This document shows, in pieces, positions 21,884 to 30,505 of a stretch of 64,000 nucleotides of DNA (its first letter is position 1; every line of letters starts with the position of its first letter). A program made the translations under genes and the position numbers. Below the pieces are notes generated by a model. That model saw only the letters and a program-made list of their open reading frames with translations. It was not told the origin of the DNA and searched no databases. This DNA comes from Gp6-AA40 sp036407095 (GTDB taxonomy: Bacteria; Acidobacteriota; Vicinamibacteria; Vicinamibacterales; UBA2999), in NCBI GenBank assembly GCA_036407095.1, contig DASWZV010000090.1, forward strand, positions 62,001 through 126,000, in the 5' to 3' direction.

Positions 21884-22873
21884 ATGAAAAAGATCGCCGT
21901 CTATCGGCCGACCACCACCGACGAAGCGATACGCATCCTGTCGTCGCATGGAACTCAGGCCGCAGTGTATGCGGGCGGCACCGATCTCCTCGTTCGCCTC
22001 AAGAACCGGTTGACGCAGGCGCCCGCGTATCTCGTCGACATCAAGAAGATCAACGACCTCCGCTACATCAGGGAAGACGCGAACGGCGGCGTCCGCATCG
22101 GCGCGCTGACCAAGCTCGCGGAGATCGTCGACTCGGAGCTCATTGCGAAGCGATACCCGATGTTGTCGAAGGCCACCGGCATGATCTCCTCCCCCGAGCT
22201 GCGCAACGCGTCGACGCTTGGCGGAGATCTACTGCAAGAGGTGTGGTGTCAGTATCTCCGTGGCGGCTACAGCTGCTGGCGCAACGGCGGGTATCTCTGT
22301 TACGGCGCGATCGGCGACAACAGCTACTATCACTCGGCGATGGGCGGTCGTCTGTGCTACGCCGTCTATCCTGGCGATGCGGCGACGGCGCTGATTCCCT
22401 ACGATGCCACGGTGAAGCTTGCGACGCCGACCGGGATACAGGAGCTGTCGCTCGAGAAGCTCGTGCCGGGCGACATGATGGTCGATGGCCGTATTCAATC
22501 GCATGTCGTACGGCACAACGAGATCCTGACCGAGATCATCCTGCCGCCCCCCAGGCCGAATGCGCGGACGTCGTTTGAAAAGCTGCGTCCTCGCGGCGTG
22601 TGGGACTTCGCGATGGCCGCCCTCGCGCTGAACCTCGAGATGCGAGGCAGCGTGATCGACGATGCACGGGTGGTGTTCGGCGGCATCGCGGGCAAGCCCG
22701 TGCGCGAGCGGGCGGTCGAGGATTCTCTTCGGGGCAAGACGCTCGACGCGGCGCTGATCGATCAAGTGGTGCCGCGTGCGCTCACCAACGCTGCACCGCT
22801 CAAGTACAACGCGATGAAGATCGAGATGGCGAAGGGGCTGCTCGCGTCTGGCCTCGACAAGCTTCGTACGTAG
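21884..22873 (+). CDS. FAD-binding subunit of the molybdenum hydroxylase
   Basis: A 329-residue protein of the xanthine dehydrogenase subunit M/CoxM family. It has the FAD-binding stretches YAGGTDLLVRLKNRL (about 26-40) and SPELRNASTLGGDLLQ (about 103-120), and a C-terminal CO-dehydrogenase flavoprotein domain (RGVWDFAMAALAL, VVFGGIAGKPVRER). It passes electrons from the 2Fe-2S centres of the preceding fused subunit to an acceptor. It has no signal of its own, so export would need co-transport with the Tat-tagged partner. The reading frame closes with CGTACGTAG, the same ending as the upstream gene. Confidence 0.92.
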   Translation: MKKIAVYRPTTTDEAIRILSSHGTQAAVYAGGTDLLVRLKNRLTQAPAYLVDIKKINDLRYIREDANGGVRIGALTKLAEIVDSELIAKRYPMLSKATGMISSPELRNASTLGGDLLQEVWCQYLRGGYSCWRNGGYLCYGAIGDNSYYHSAMGGRLCYAVYPGDAATALIPYDATVKLATPTGIQELSLEKLVPGDMMVDGRIQSHVVRHNEILTEIILPPPRPNARTSFEKLRPRGVWDFAMAALALNLEMRGSVIDDARVVFGGIAGKPVRERAVEDSLRGKTLDAALIDQVVPRALTNAAPLKYNAMKIEMAKGLLASGLDKLRT

Positions 22874-22926
22874 GGGCCGCCTTGCCTGTCCGCCGTAGCC
22901 AGAAGCGCGTAGTCGGAAGGCGGCCC
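22874..22926. repeat. GGGCCGCCTT hairpin repeat
   Basis: The inverted arms GGGCCGCCTT (22874-22883) and AAGGCGGCCC (22917-22926) enclose GTCCGCCGTAGCC-like sequence. The element sits directly after the stop codon of the FAD subunit. Compact relatives occur at 30472-30491 and 47209-47224. Confidence 0.65.
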
Positions 22927-22934
22927 ACCACACC

Positions 22935-23423
22935 ATGAACCACATCGACGCCATCATCTTCGAGCCCGTCGGCAGCCTGACCGACTCCCTGCTGGCACCT
23001 CCCTACGACGATGCCCTGCCTGCGCTCACGGAGTTGAAAGCCCTCGGCCTCACGCTGATCGCGGCGTCCGTGCTGCCGCAGAACGAACTCGCACGCTTTC
23101 TCGACTCGTCAGGCCTGCGCGACCTTTTCGACGGCGTGAGCAGCGTCGAAGCGACGAGGGGCGACCGGGGCGCGATGCTGCGAAACGCGCTCGACGCCGC
23201 GCAGATTGCTCCCGATCACGCGCTCTTCATCACCGACAGCGCCGACGGACTCGCAGCCGCGCGAGCCGCCGGCGTGCACGGCATCCTGATGATGAACGAC
23301 CCGGACGAAGCGATGAAGCTGACCGCCCACAATCCGGCGGGCGGGATCGTCTCCCTCCTCGAGCTGCCCGATCTCGTGCGATTCGTCTCGGCCGCTCACT
23401 CCGCTTACTTTGGCGGCGGCTGA
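22935..23423 (+). CDS. HAD-superfamily-like protein lacking the catalytic Asp
   Basis: A 162-residue protein with a HAD-type outline: IIFEPVGSLTD at the N-terminus, a cap-like LPALTELKALGLTLIAASVLP, and FITDSADGLAAARAAGVHGILM near the C-terminus. The first motif should read DxDG or DxxGT, but here both aspartates are missing (FEPVG), so phosphatase activity is doubtful. It follows the FAD subunit gene by 61 bases on the same strand and may belong to the molybdenum hydroxylase operon. A binding or maturation role is speculation. It overlaps the convergent small gene at 23405 by 19 bases. Confidence 0.72.
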   Translation: MNHIDAIIFEPVGSLTDSLLAPPYDDALPALTELKALGLTLIAASVLPQNELARFLDSSGLRDLFDGVSSVEATRGDRGAMLRNALDAAQIAPDHALFITDSADGLAAARAAGVHGILMMNDPDEAMKLTAHNPAGGIVSLLELPDLVRFVSAAHSAYFGGG

Positions 23424-23782
23424 GCGCTCGCCGGTCGTTTCGTCTTCACATCGATTTCAGAGGCGACTTTCTTACCCGCAGTATCCGTGTACTTCACGGA
23501 GACCTGGTCACCGACATGCACCGCGTCGGTGATCTTGAGGCCCGCGGCGCCGGCCTCCTTTGCCGCGCGAGTCTTCGACGAGCCGCCCTGCACTTTCACC
23601 ACCGTCGCGTTCGTCGTCGAGAACTCCATCGCCCCTTTGTCCGTGTCGACCGTCAGCGTGTCGCCCGCGATTTTGGAGACCGGCCCGATCGCCGTGAGTG
23701 TCTTGGGTTTGTCCTGCGCAACGAGACTGACCGCGCAGCCGAGGACGAAGGCTGCCGACGTGAGGAGCATTCTGTGACTCAT
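23405..23782 (-). CDS. Small exported beta-rich protein (DUF5666-like)
   Basis: From ATG 23782 the product is 125 residues with a signal peptide (LLTSAAFVLGCAVSLVAQ) followed by a beta-rich domain (TLTAIGPVSKIAGDTLTVDTDKGAMEF, HVGDQVSVKYTDTAGKKVAS) similar to the OB-like DUF5666 group. The start is set by GGAGGTG at 23787-23793, five bases upstream; longer in-frame starts to 24073 would run antisense through the next gene and lack such a site. Periplasmic; function unknown. Confidence 0.75.
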   Translation of the reverse strand: MSHRMLLTSAAFVLGCAVSLVAQDKPKTLTAIGPVSKIAGDTLTVDTDKGAMEFSTTNATVVKVQGGSSKTRAAKEAGAAGLKITDAVHVGDQVSVKYTDTAGKKVASEIDVKTKRPASAQPPPK

Positions 23783-23786
23783 CAGG

Positions 23787-23793
23787 CACCTCC
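23787..23793 (-). promoter_or_regulatory. Ribosome-binding site deciding start 23782
   Basis: GGAGGTG on the minus strand, separated from ATG 23782 by CCTG. Confidence 0.75.
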
Positions 23794-23907
23794 AAATGAG
23801 GATCGGATTGTCGCTCCAAATACGCTCAATCCGATCGAATCTCCACGAGCGGCGGCTGAGCGGAGTCCGTGCTTTCTCCGAGCGTGTAACTCCACTGGCA
23901 CGAGTGC

Positions 23908-24960
23908 TTACGCTTCGATATTGGTCAGCTTCGAGCGGATGATCATGTGTCCCGAGGAGCGCAGGTACAGTTTGAGCAACGAGTCCCGCCCCGCCGCTGC
24001 TCCTGCGTTGTCGCCCGCCTTCTTTGCAGCCATGACGCCGTGCCACCTGCACCACAGGTCCGCGCCTGCGCACTGATCGAAGTGCCCGCGCGCGGCGGCC
24101 CAGCTTCCTGATGCTGCGGCAAGTGCTCCCCTTCCGAAATGCATCGCATCCTGAGCGACCCCCTCGTCGGCGTGCGATGCAGCGTCCGCATCGAGCGCAG
24201 CCGAGGTCTTCCTCGCTGCCGCGACGTCTCGCAGCAGCGCTTCCGCAGCGACCCGCGCTCGAAGCGCGTTCCGGCGATGGTTGAGCGTCGGCCCTGGCGG
24301 CAGCTGTCCACTGTCAACCACCTTCAGGACTTCGGCCACGACCGTCAACGCATCCCGCGGGCGCTCCGCAACGATGAGCGTCTGGGCGAGAAGAGAACCT
24401 GCTGCAGCAACGCGCTGCGGGTCCTGGTCTCCGCCTCGTGCCGTGTCCACCAGAATCCGAATCGCCTCCACCGTGTCGTTCGTGGCCAGCGCGGCAGCCG
24501 CCAAGTCGGCGTCGATGCGAAACGTGTTGACGGGACCCGTTCCGAGCTCCCTGGCTCTGGTCCATTGCTCGTGCGCTCCGGCGGTATCGCCCGCATAGAA
24601 TCTCGCGAACGCGATACCTTCGTGTGCCTGCCAGAACCGGGGCGACAGCGCCAGTGCTTTTCGAAACGCCGCCTCGGCGTCCTTGAATCGACCGGCCGCC
24701 ATGAGCGCCTCTCCCAACGAGTCCTGTGCGCTGGGGTCCTGGGGGTGAGTGCGGGCGAGCTCGGTGAACGCAGCAATCGCGGTCTTGGTGTCGTCCTGTC
24801 GAAGTGCGTCGTACCCGAGCGCCTGCAGCGCCACGCCATCATTCCGATCGAGGTGCGCCACGCCCGGCCCTCCTGCCTGCGCGGCTGAAACCGAGAACGC
24901 CGACTGAGACGTGTAACCCGCAAGAAGTGCAACGCAGATGAGGACTGCCGGTGTGTTCAT
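23908..24960 (-). CDS. Exported tetratricopeptide-repeat protein
   Basis: A 350-residue protein with a signal peptide (VLICVALLAGYTSQSAFSVSAA) and several TPR units between about residues 40 and 200. Examples are GYDALRQDDTKTAIAAFTELARTHP, SLGEALMAAGRFKDAEAAFRKALALSP and AFARFYAGDTAGAHEQWTRARELG. The C-terminal half is helical but less regular and contains CAGADLWCRWHG. TPR proteins of this kind mediate protein-protein contacts in the periplasm. It is followed (same strand) by the small DUF5666-like gene after 125 bases. No partner is identifiable. Confidence 0.82.
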   Translation of the reverse strand: MNTPAVLICVALLAGYTSQSAFSVSAAQAGGPGVAHLDRNDGVALQALGYDALRQDDTKTAIAAFTELARTHPQDPSAQDSLGEALMAAGRFKDAEAAFRKALALSPRFWQAHEGIAFARFYAGDTAGAHEQWTRARELGTGPVNTFRIDADLAAAALATNDTVEAIRILVDTARGGDQDPQRVAAAGSLLAQTLIVAERPRDALTVVAEVLKVVDSGQLPPGPTLNHRRNALRARVAAEALLRDVAAARKTSAALDADAASHADEGVAQDAMHFGRGALAAASGSWAAARGHFDQCAGADLWCRWHGVMAAKKAGDNAGAAAGRDSLLKLYLRSSGHMIIRSKLTNIEA

Positions 24961-25038
24961 CGGACTCCTTGGATGGGGACCGGCGACATTCTGCCATTTC
25001 GAGCTCAGCCTTGATCGGGATCAAGCCCAGCGCGGATG

Positions 25039-25259
25039 ATCACGCAGGGATCGCAGAGAGGCGGAGATCGCGGAGGCGACGGGTGGTCGCCGGCCTGCGG
25101 CCGGCGAATGGATCGAGAGGAAACGAAGAAGACGAACGCCACCTGCATTGAAGGGCGCTCGTTTTCTTCGCTTCCTCTCGATCCACCCGCGCGGAGCGCG
25201 GGCCACCCGTCGCCGGAGCGCTCTGCGCTCTCCGCCTCCTCTGCGTGCTCTGCGTGAAC
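25039..25259. repeat. Long palindromic element, family 1, copy A
   Basis: About 220 bp. The outer arms are ATCACGCAGGGATCGC... and ...CTCTGCGTGAAC. Inner sub-hairpins are GCCGGCCTGCGGCCGGC (left) and CCGCGCGGAGCGCGG (right), with a core stem GGATCGAGAGG...CCTCTCGATCC around a CTGCATTGAAG loop. Compared with copies B, C and E the two sub-hairpins are exchanged, so A and D lie in the opposite orientation. Confidence 0.9.
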
Positions 25260-25261
25260 CT

Positions 25262-25486
25262 CCGTGGCCTTCGTGGCCATGCTCTGGGGACGGAAGAACC
25301 CACCGAGAGAGACAGAGGAATTGGGGCCACAAAGATCACGAAGAACACAAAGGGGGACACGGAGAGTGGACAGGCACTCAAGATCACAAAGACGAGCAAC
25401 GGTCCTTTGTGGCCCAAGACCTCCGTGATCTCCGTGGCCAACCTCCGTGATCTCCGTGACACAACAATCTCCGCGCCCTCCGTGGC
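25262..25486. repeat. CACGGAG/CACAAAG-type imperfect inverted repeat (copy I)
   Basis: It directly abuts copy A and fills the rest of the gap before the hydrolase gene. It contains GGGGCCACAAAGATCACGAAG and CACGGAG on the left, and CCTTTGTGGCCCAAG and repeated CTCCGTGATCTCCGTGGCC on the right. The same words build the palindrome at 61364-61554. Confidence 0.7.
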
Positions 25487-25510
25487 ATAGTTGTGCGCGG
25501 CGATAATCCG

Positions 25511-27427
25511 ATGCGCGCACTGTTCACCTTCTTCTATCAAATCCTCCTCGTCCTCCTGCTGCCCACCGTGGCGGCAGCCGAGGTCGTCAAGATCGATGTG
25601 CTGCGACGCGACGATGCCGGCACACACGAACGGGTCATCGCGCGCGTCCATTACGCGGTCGATCCGAAGCTGCCGGTCAATCAGGCGATCGCCGACATCG
25701 CGTTCGCGCCGAAGAATGCCGACGGCAAAGTCGAATTCGACGGTGACCTGCTGCTCTTCCTCCCGAAGTCAGCGGCGTCCGCCCGTGGCACGGTGTTCCT
25801 CGAGATCGTCAACCGCGGACGCGATCAGGCGCTCGGCCTCATGAGCGCGGCCCGGCAGCGTGACCTCTCGCCCGAGAACTGGAGTCTGGGCGACGGCTTT
25901 CTGCTCAAGCAGGGCTTCACGGTTGCGTTTCTCGGATGGCAGTTCGACGTCGAGAAGGGCGATGGTCTTGCGTTGCGCGTACCGACTGCGCCGGTCAGCG
26001 GACTCGTTCGCGTGACCGATATCAAGACCGGTCCTACTCCTGGACCGACCGGCAGTCGACTCGCCTACTGCGCCGCCGATCCCACGCAGTCTGACGCGAC
26101 GGTCACGTTCCGCAACGCGATCGCTGCTCCCCCACGCCTGCTTCCGCGAGACAGCTGGCAGCTCACTCGCGATGGATGCATCGTCCGCTGGCCGGACGGA
26201 TCCGAAGCGGGCGTCAACGAGCTGATCTACCGCGCCACCGGATCGCCGGTCGCCGGTCTCGGGCTGGCAGCGGTCCGCGACTTCGCTTCGTATCTCAAGA
26301 CCGGCGCGAGCGGTGCCACCCTTCGCGAGAACCCGGCGCTGATGAAGCGCGTCATCGGATTCGGCTACTCGCAGAGTGGACGCTTCCTTCGCGAGTTCGT
26401 GCGCGATGGCTTCAACCAGGACGAGCGCGGACGGGCGGCATTCGATGGGTTGATGATCGCGTCGGCGGGCGCCGGCGGCGGCAGCTTCAATCACCGCTTC
26501 GCGATGCCGGGTCAGGCGGGCAATTCAGTGCTCTCGATTTTCCGTCCCGTCGATCTACCTCCGTTCACCGACGAGGGTCTTCTGGCGAAGGCGACGTCCT
26601 CGTCGACGGTGCCGCGCATCTTCTATACGTTCTCATCGACCGAGTATTGGGCCCGGGCGGGGTCGCTCACGCAGACCAACGAGACGGGCACGACTGACGT
26701 GCCGTTCGCGTCGACCTCGCGTCTCTACTTCCTGACCAGCACACCGCACGCGTCGGGCTCGTTGCCGCCATCGCCGCAAGGCACACGCTACCCGCTCAAC
26801 TTTGCCGATCAACGATGGGTACTCCGCGCGCTCCTCATCGATCTCGATCGATGGCTGGTCGCCGGCACCGAGCCGCCCCCGTCACGCTACCCGACGCTCG
26901 CGCGCCGCCAGCTGGTGCCTCGCGACAAGGTTCGCTTCCCGAAGATTCAGACGCTGCCGTTCGCCGACTACATGCCGGGCGTCTGGCACATGGACTACGG
27001 CTCTGATTACGCTTCGAGCCGCGTGATCACCAAAGAGCCCCCCGCGCTCGGCGCCCCCTATCCGGTCCTGGTGCCGCAGGTGAACGAAGACGGCAACGAC
27101 GAAGGCGGGATCGCGATGCCGGAAGTGGCCGTACCACTCGGCACGTATACCGGCTGGAACGTCTCGACGTTTCCTCTCAGTGGACTGCGGTACCTTGCAG
27201 GACTCGTCGGCGCTTTCGATCCATTCCCGCGCACCCGCGCAGATCGCGAACGCTCGGGCGACTCGCGCCGATCGATCGAGGAGCGCTACATCGGTCGCGA
27301 CGACTACCTCCTCCGCGTAAAGCGCGCCACCGGCGACCTCGTTCGCGATCGGTTTCTATTGTCAGAGGACGTCGACGGCGTGCTGGAACGCGCGTATCGA
27401 TCGTGGGATCTGGTAGTCGGTAAGTAA
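25511..27427 (+). CDS. Exported alpha/beta-hydrolase domain protein (Abhydrolase_10 type)
   Basis: From ATG 25511 the product is 638 residues with a signal peptide (FFYQILLVLLLPTVAAA). It belongs to the large alpha/beta-hydrolase group typified by the nucleophile elbow GYSQSGRFLREF (Ser287 by this start) and by FLEIVNRGRDQAL and YPVLVPQVNEDGNDEGGI. Family members are uncharacterised esterase-like periplasmic enzymes. A GTG start at 25493 is possible but would shift the signal peptide. It sits alone on the plus strand behind the stacked repeats A and I, and before copy B. Confidence 0.8.
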   Translation: MRALFTFFYQILLVLLLPTVAAAEVVKIDVLRRDDAGTHERVIARVHYAVDPKLPVNQAIADIAFAPKNADGKVEFDGDLLLFLPKSAASARGTVFLEIVNRGRDQALGLMSAARQRDLSPENWSLGDGFLLKQGFTVAFLGWQFDVEKGDGLALRVPTAPVSGLVRVTDIKTGPTPGPTGSRLAYCAADPTQSDATVTFRNAIAAPPRLLPRDSWQLTRDGCIVRWPDGSEAGVNELIYRATGSPVAGLGLAAVRDFASYLKTGASGATLRENPALMKRVIGFGYSQSGRFLREFVRDGFNQDERGRAAFDGLMIASAGAGGGSFNHRFAMPGQAGNSVLSIFRPVDLPPFTDEGLLAKATSSSTVPRIFYTFSSTEYWARAGSLTQTNETGTTDVPFASTSRLYFLTSTPHASGSLPPSPQGTRYPLNFADQRWVLRALLIDLDRWLVAGTEPPPSRYPTLARRQLVPRDKVRFPKIQTLPFADYMPGVWHMDYGSDYASSRVITKEPPALGAPYPVLVPQVNEDGNDEGGIAMPEVAVPLGTYTGWNVSTFPLSGLRYLAGLVGAFDPFPRTRADRERSGDSRRSIEERYIGRDDYLLRVKRATGDLVRDRFLLSEDVDGVLERAYRSWDLVVGK

Positions 27428-27480
27428 CCTGACAGGAATCAGGAAGCAGGAATCGCTCAATTGGGAAGCCTGAAACAGCG

Positions 27481-27700
27481 TTCACGCAGAGCACGCAGAG
27501 GCGCGGAGATCGCGGAGAGCTCCGGCGACGGGTGGCCCGCGCGGCGCGCGGGTGGATCGAGAGGACGCGAAGAAAACGAACGCCAACCGCAATAACGGGC
27601 GCTCGTTTTCTTCGCGTCCTCTCGATCCATCCGCCGGCCGGAGGCCGGCAACCACCCGTCGCCTCCGCGATCTCTGCCCCTCGGCGATCCCTGCGTGATC
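27481..27700. repeat. Long palindromic element, family 1, copy B
   Basis: 220 bp from TTCACGCAGAGCACGCAG to CCCTGCGTGATC. Sub-hairpins are CCCGCGCGGCGCGCGGG (left) and GCCGGCCGGAGGCCGGC (right). The core stem is GAGAGGACGCGAAGAAAACG paired with CGTTTTCTTCGCGTCCTCTC around CCAACCGCAATAACGGG. It has the same orientation as copy C. Together they bracket the GxxExxY gene. Confidence 0.92.
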
Positions 27701-27824
27701 CTCCAGCGCTGCGATAGTAGCTTGCGGTTTCTGCCACTCTGGCAAAAGCGCACGTGTCAGAAATTGCGAACAACGAACTGCGTCCGACTCGAATTCGAGT
27801 CACACTCGCGCGAACGATCGCGGC

Positions 27825-28253
27825 ATGGTGTTAGCAGTTTCCTATGGCATGACGAAACCGACAGCCAAGGAACTCAATGAGATCACATCGAAGATCATCG
27901 GTGCCGCAATTCCCATTCACAAGACGTTCGGGCCGGGCCTGCTGGAGCGCGCGTACAACGCCTGTCTCTGCCAGGGCTTGATGCGCGCGCACCTGAAGGT
28001 CGAACGGCAGAAGCCGCTGCCGTTGATGTATCACAGTGTTCGTATCGACTGCGCCTACCGCGCCGATATCGTCGTTGAAGAAAAGGTGCTCATCGAAGTG
28101 AAAGCCGTCGAGGCCTCGAATCCTACGTTTCGCCGGCAGGTCTATACGTACCTTCGTCTCGGGGATTACCGCGTCGGCCTGCTGCTCAATTTCGGGGCAC
28201 CAACGATGTTGGAAGGGATCGAGCGCATCGTGAACGATTTCCCGGATGAGTGA
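27825..28253 (+). CDS. GxxExxY-family PD-(D/E)XK protein
   Basis: 142 residues from ATG 27825; ATG 27849 (134 residues, MTKPTAKELNEITSKIIG) fits the usual start of the family better. The diagnostic GxxExxY motif is GLLERAY at about residues 40-46. It is followed by the nuclease-like core RADIVVEEKVLIEVKAV (an Asp, then E-x-K separated by a hydrophobic strand). Family members are small, of unknown biological role, and predicted to share the PD-(D/E)XK nuclease fold. No ribosome-binding site is evident. The gene lies between two same-orientation copies of the long palindrome (ends 124 and 17 bases away), making a unit of about 1 kb. This suggests joint mobility or a functional link. Confidence 0.85.
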   Translation: MVLAVSYGMTKPTAKELNEITSKIIGAAIPIHKTFGPGLLERAYNACLCQGLMRAHLKVERQKPLPLMYHSVRIDCAYRADIVVEEKVLIEVKAVEASNPTFRRQVYTYLRLGDYRVGLLLNFGAPTMLEGIERIVNDFPDE

Positions 28254-28270
28254 ATCGAAGTAGTGAAAGG

Positions 28271-28489
28271 TTCACGCAGAGCACGCAGAGGCGCGGAGAT
28301 CGCAGAGGGCTCCGGCGACGGGTGGCCCGCGCGTCGCGCGGGTGGATCGAGAGGACGCTAAGAAACGAACGCCAACCGCAATAACGGGCGCTCGTTTTCT
28401 TAGCGTCCTCTCGATCCATCCGCCGGCCGGAGGCCGGCGACCACCCGTCGCCTCCGCGATCCCTGCTCCTCTGCGATCTCTGCGTGATC
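28271..28489. repeat. Long palindromic element, family 1, copy C
   Basis: 219 bp, closely similar to copy B. The core stem differs by a paired change (GACGCTAAGAA with TTCTTAGCGTC), and the left sub-hairpin reads CCCGCGCGTCGCGCGGG. It lies between the GxxExxY stop and the 3' end of the PQQ dehydrogenase. Confidence 0.92.
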
Positions 28490-28519
28490 GTTTACCAGTA
28501 GTTCGATACGCACCCGCTA

Positions 28520-30427
28520 TCACTTCTTTGGCAACGCGAAGGCAACGTACACCCCACCTGACTTCGGGGCCGTCTTGCCGGCGCCGCGCGCCGTGTCTTT
28601 GCCTCCGCCGGCTGGAACGACGATGAACTGACGTCCACTCACCTGGTAGGTTGCAGGCGTCCCGTTGCCCGCAAACGGCAGTGTCGTTTCCCACAGCAGC
28701 GCGCCCGTTGCCTTGTCGAACGCGCGGAACTTGCGATCGAAATTGGTGGCGCCGATGAACACCAATCCACCCGCGGTGACGATCGGTCCGCCATAGTTCT
28801 CGCTGCCGGTCTTCGTCAGCCCCTTGGCGGCGAGCTCCGGGTACTCACCGAGCGGAATCTTCCAGGCGTACTCGCCGGTATTCAGATTGATGGCGTTGAG
28901 CGTGCCCCACGGCGGCGCGATTGCCGGATAGCCATCGGCGTCGAGAAACTTCCTGTAGCCGGTGAATCGATATTTCGGCGCGCCCGCTGCAGGACTCGAT
29001 TCGCTCGCGTCATTCGGCGCGAGTCCACCAGTCCACGCCATCTCGTTGGCGTTCACGTACAGAATCCCTGTCGCCGGATCGAACGCCGTACCGCCCCACT
29101 CGGCTCCCCCATCGAATCCCGGAAAGACCACCGTCTGCGTGTTGACGCCGAGCGGCGCGAACGGTCCGCCGATTCGGAACGACCCCAGCGCCTTCCGTGC
29201 CTCGAGGTTCGCCGCCGGCGTTCGCGTGGTCAGCATCGTCTCCGTCAACTGCTGCCGCGCGAACGGCGCCGGCTTCAGCGGAATCGGCTGCGTGCGGGCG
29301 GTGCGTTCGCCGTCGACGAGGCTCGCTGGAAACGCGCGGTACTCGAGTGGATACAGCGACTCGCCCGACCCGCGATCGAAGACGAAGACGTAGCCGTTCT
29401 TCGTGACCTGCGCGACCGCCTCGACACGGCGGCCATTGCGGGTCAGCGTGACGAGACTCGGCGGCGACGGAAAGTCGCGATCCCAGATGTCGTGCCGAAC
29501 GGCTTGAAAGTGCCAGAGGCGCCGGCCGGTATCGGCGTCGAGCGCGAGCAGCGAGTTCGCAAAGAGGTTGTCGCCGAGACGCGCGGCTCCGTAGAAGTCG
29601 GGCGCCGCGGATCCAGTCGGCGCGTAGACGATCCCGCGCTGGGCATCGACCGCCATACCCGCCCAGTTGTTCGCGCCGCCCGCCGTTTTCCACGCATCAC
29701 CCGGCCAGGTTTCGTACCCAGCCTCACCGGGGTGCGGGATCGTATGAAACGTCCACCGCTGGGTACCGGTCTTCACGTCGAACGCACGGATGTCGCCGGG
29801 AGACGAAGGCCAGCCTTCGCCCACGCGTCCGCCGACGATCAGCATGTTCTTGTAGATCACGCCTGGCGTGGTCAACGCGATCGATTGGCTCGCCGCTTCA
29901 CGATCGAGCCCCTCGCGCAAATCGATGCGACCGTCTTTCCCGAATTTCGGATCGGGCTTCCCTGTTTTGGGATCGAGTGAGTAGATGTACGACCCCTGCG
30001 CCGTGAACACACGCGCGTCGCTGCCCTCGGCCCAGTAGGTCACGCCGCGATTCGGCCCCCGGCCCGGCATCCCCGAATCGAACGTCCATCGCGCGACACC
30101 GGTTGCGGCATCGAGCGCGACGACTTTGTGACTCGGCGTCGTCGTGAAGAGTGTGCCGTTGATGGCGATGGGATTGGTCTGCAGACCTCCGGTCTCGCCC
30201 GAATCGAAGGTCCACGCCACCTGGAGCTGCTTGACGTTGTCTTTGTCGATCTGCGTGAGGCTGGAATAGCGAATCTGCTCGGGACCGCCGCCATACGCAC
30301 TCCATCCAGTATGCGTGTCGGCTCCCTCTGGCGCGGCGTTCCCTTGTGGTGCTCGAGCATGCACCGCGGAGAACGCCGCGGTCAGGCTGAGAAGCGTGGC
30401 AACACGAATCGCGCGCCTGAAGATCAT
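28520..30427 (-). CDS. Exported PQQ-dependent quinoprotein dehydrogenase
   Basis: A 635-residue protein with a signal peptide (VATLLSLTAAFSAVHARA) and an eight-bladed propeller signature: repeated AxDxxTG/W motifs (VVALDAATGVARWTFDSG, LLALDADTGRRLWHFQAVRHDIWDRDFP, TGEYAWKIPLGEYPEL). It resembles membrane-associated quinoprotein glucose/alcohol dehydrogenases of the short type: no N-terminal five-helix membrane domain and no fused haem c site. It would oxidise a sugar or alcohol in the periplasm with PQQ and pass electrons to a separate carrier. The substrate is not identifiable. It is transcribed toward copy C. Confidence 0.88.
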   Translation of the reverse strand: MIFRRAIRVATLLSLTAAFSAVHARAPQGNAAPEGADTHTGWSAYGGGPEQIRYSSLTQIDKDNVKQLQVAWTFDSGETGGLQTNPIAINGTLFTTTPSHKVVALDAATGVARWTFDSGMPGRGPNRGVTYWAEGSDARVFTAQGSYIYSLDPKTGKPDPKFGKDGRIDLREGLDREAASQSIALTTPGVIYKNMLIVGGRVGEGWPSSPGDIRAFDVKTGTQRWTFHTIPHPGEAGYETWPGDAWKTAGGANNWAGMAVDAQRGIVYAPTGSAAPDFYGAARLGDNLFANSLLALDADTGRRLWHFQAVRHDIWDRDFPSPPSLVTLTRNGRRVEAVAQVTKNGYVFVFDRGSGESLYPLEYRAFPASLVDGERTARTQPIPLKPAPFARQQLTETMLTTRTPAANLEARKALGSFRIGGPFAPLGVNTQTVVFPGFDGGAEWGGTAFDPATGILYVNANEMAWTGGLAPNDASESSPAAGAPKYRFTGYRKFLDADGYPAIAPPWGTLNAINLNTGEYAWKIPLGEYPELAAKGLTKTGSENYGGPIVTAGGLVFIGATNFDRKFRAFDKATGALLWETTLPFAGNGTPATYQVSGRQFIVVPAGGGKDTARGAGKTAPKSGGVYVAFALPKK

Positions 30428-30471
30428 GGCCCCTGAACGCGACTCGATTGTAACCTCGGGCCGAGTGCGTT

Positions 30472-30491
30472 GGGCCGCCTTCAGGCGGCCC
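30472..30491. repeat. Compact GGGCCGCCT hairpin
   Basis: A perfect inverted repeat, GGGCCGCCT-TC-AGGCGGCCC. It sits in the 78-bp gap between the start of the PQQ dehydrogenase and the stop codon of the CheB-CheR kinase. Confidence 0.7.
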
Positions 30492-30505
30492 GGGCCGAGG
30501 CGCGG

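Noticed and set aside
20584..22578. A 664-codon frame overlapping the molybdenum hydroxylase genes
   Set aside because: A GC-rich shadow frame crossing two well-supported genes, Arg-rich without motifs.
23782..24073. Longer start for the small DUF5666-like gene
   Set aside because: The extension runs antisense through the TPR gene end, and the ribosome-binding site fixes ATG 23782.
27481..28489. The B-GxxExxY-C unit as a classical composite transposon
   Set aside because: No transposase gene and no clear target-site duplication at the outer edges; repeats are palindromes rather than insertion sequences. Kept only as a hypothesis of linkage.
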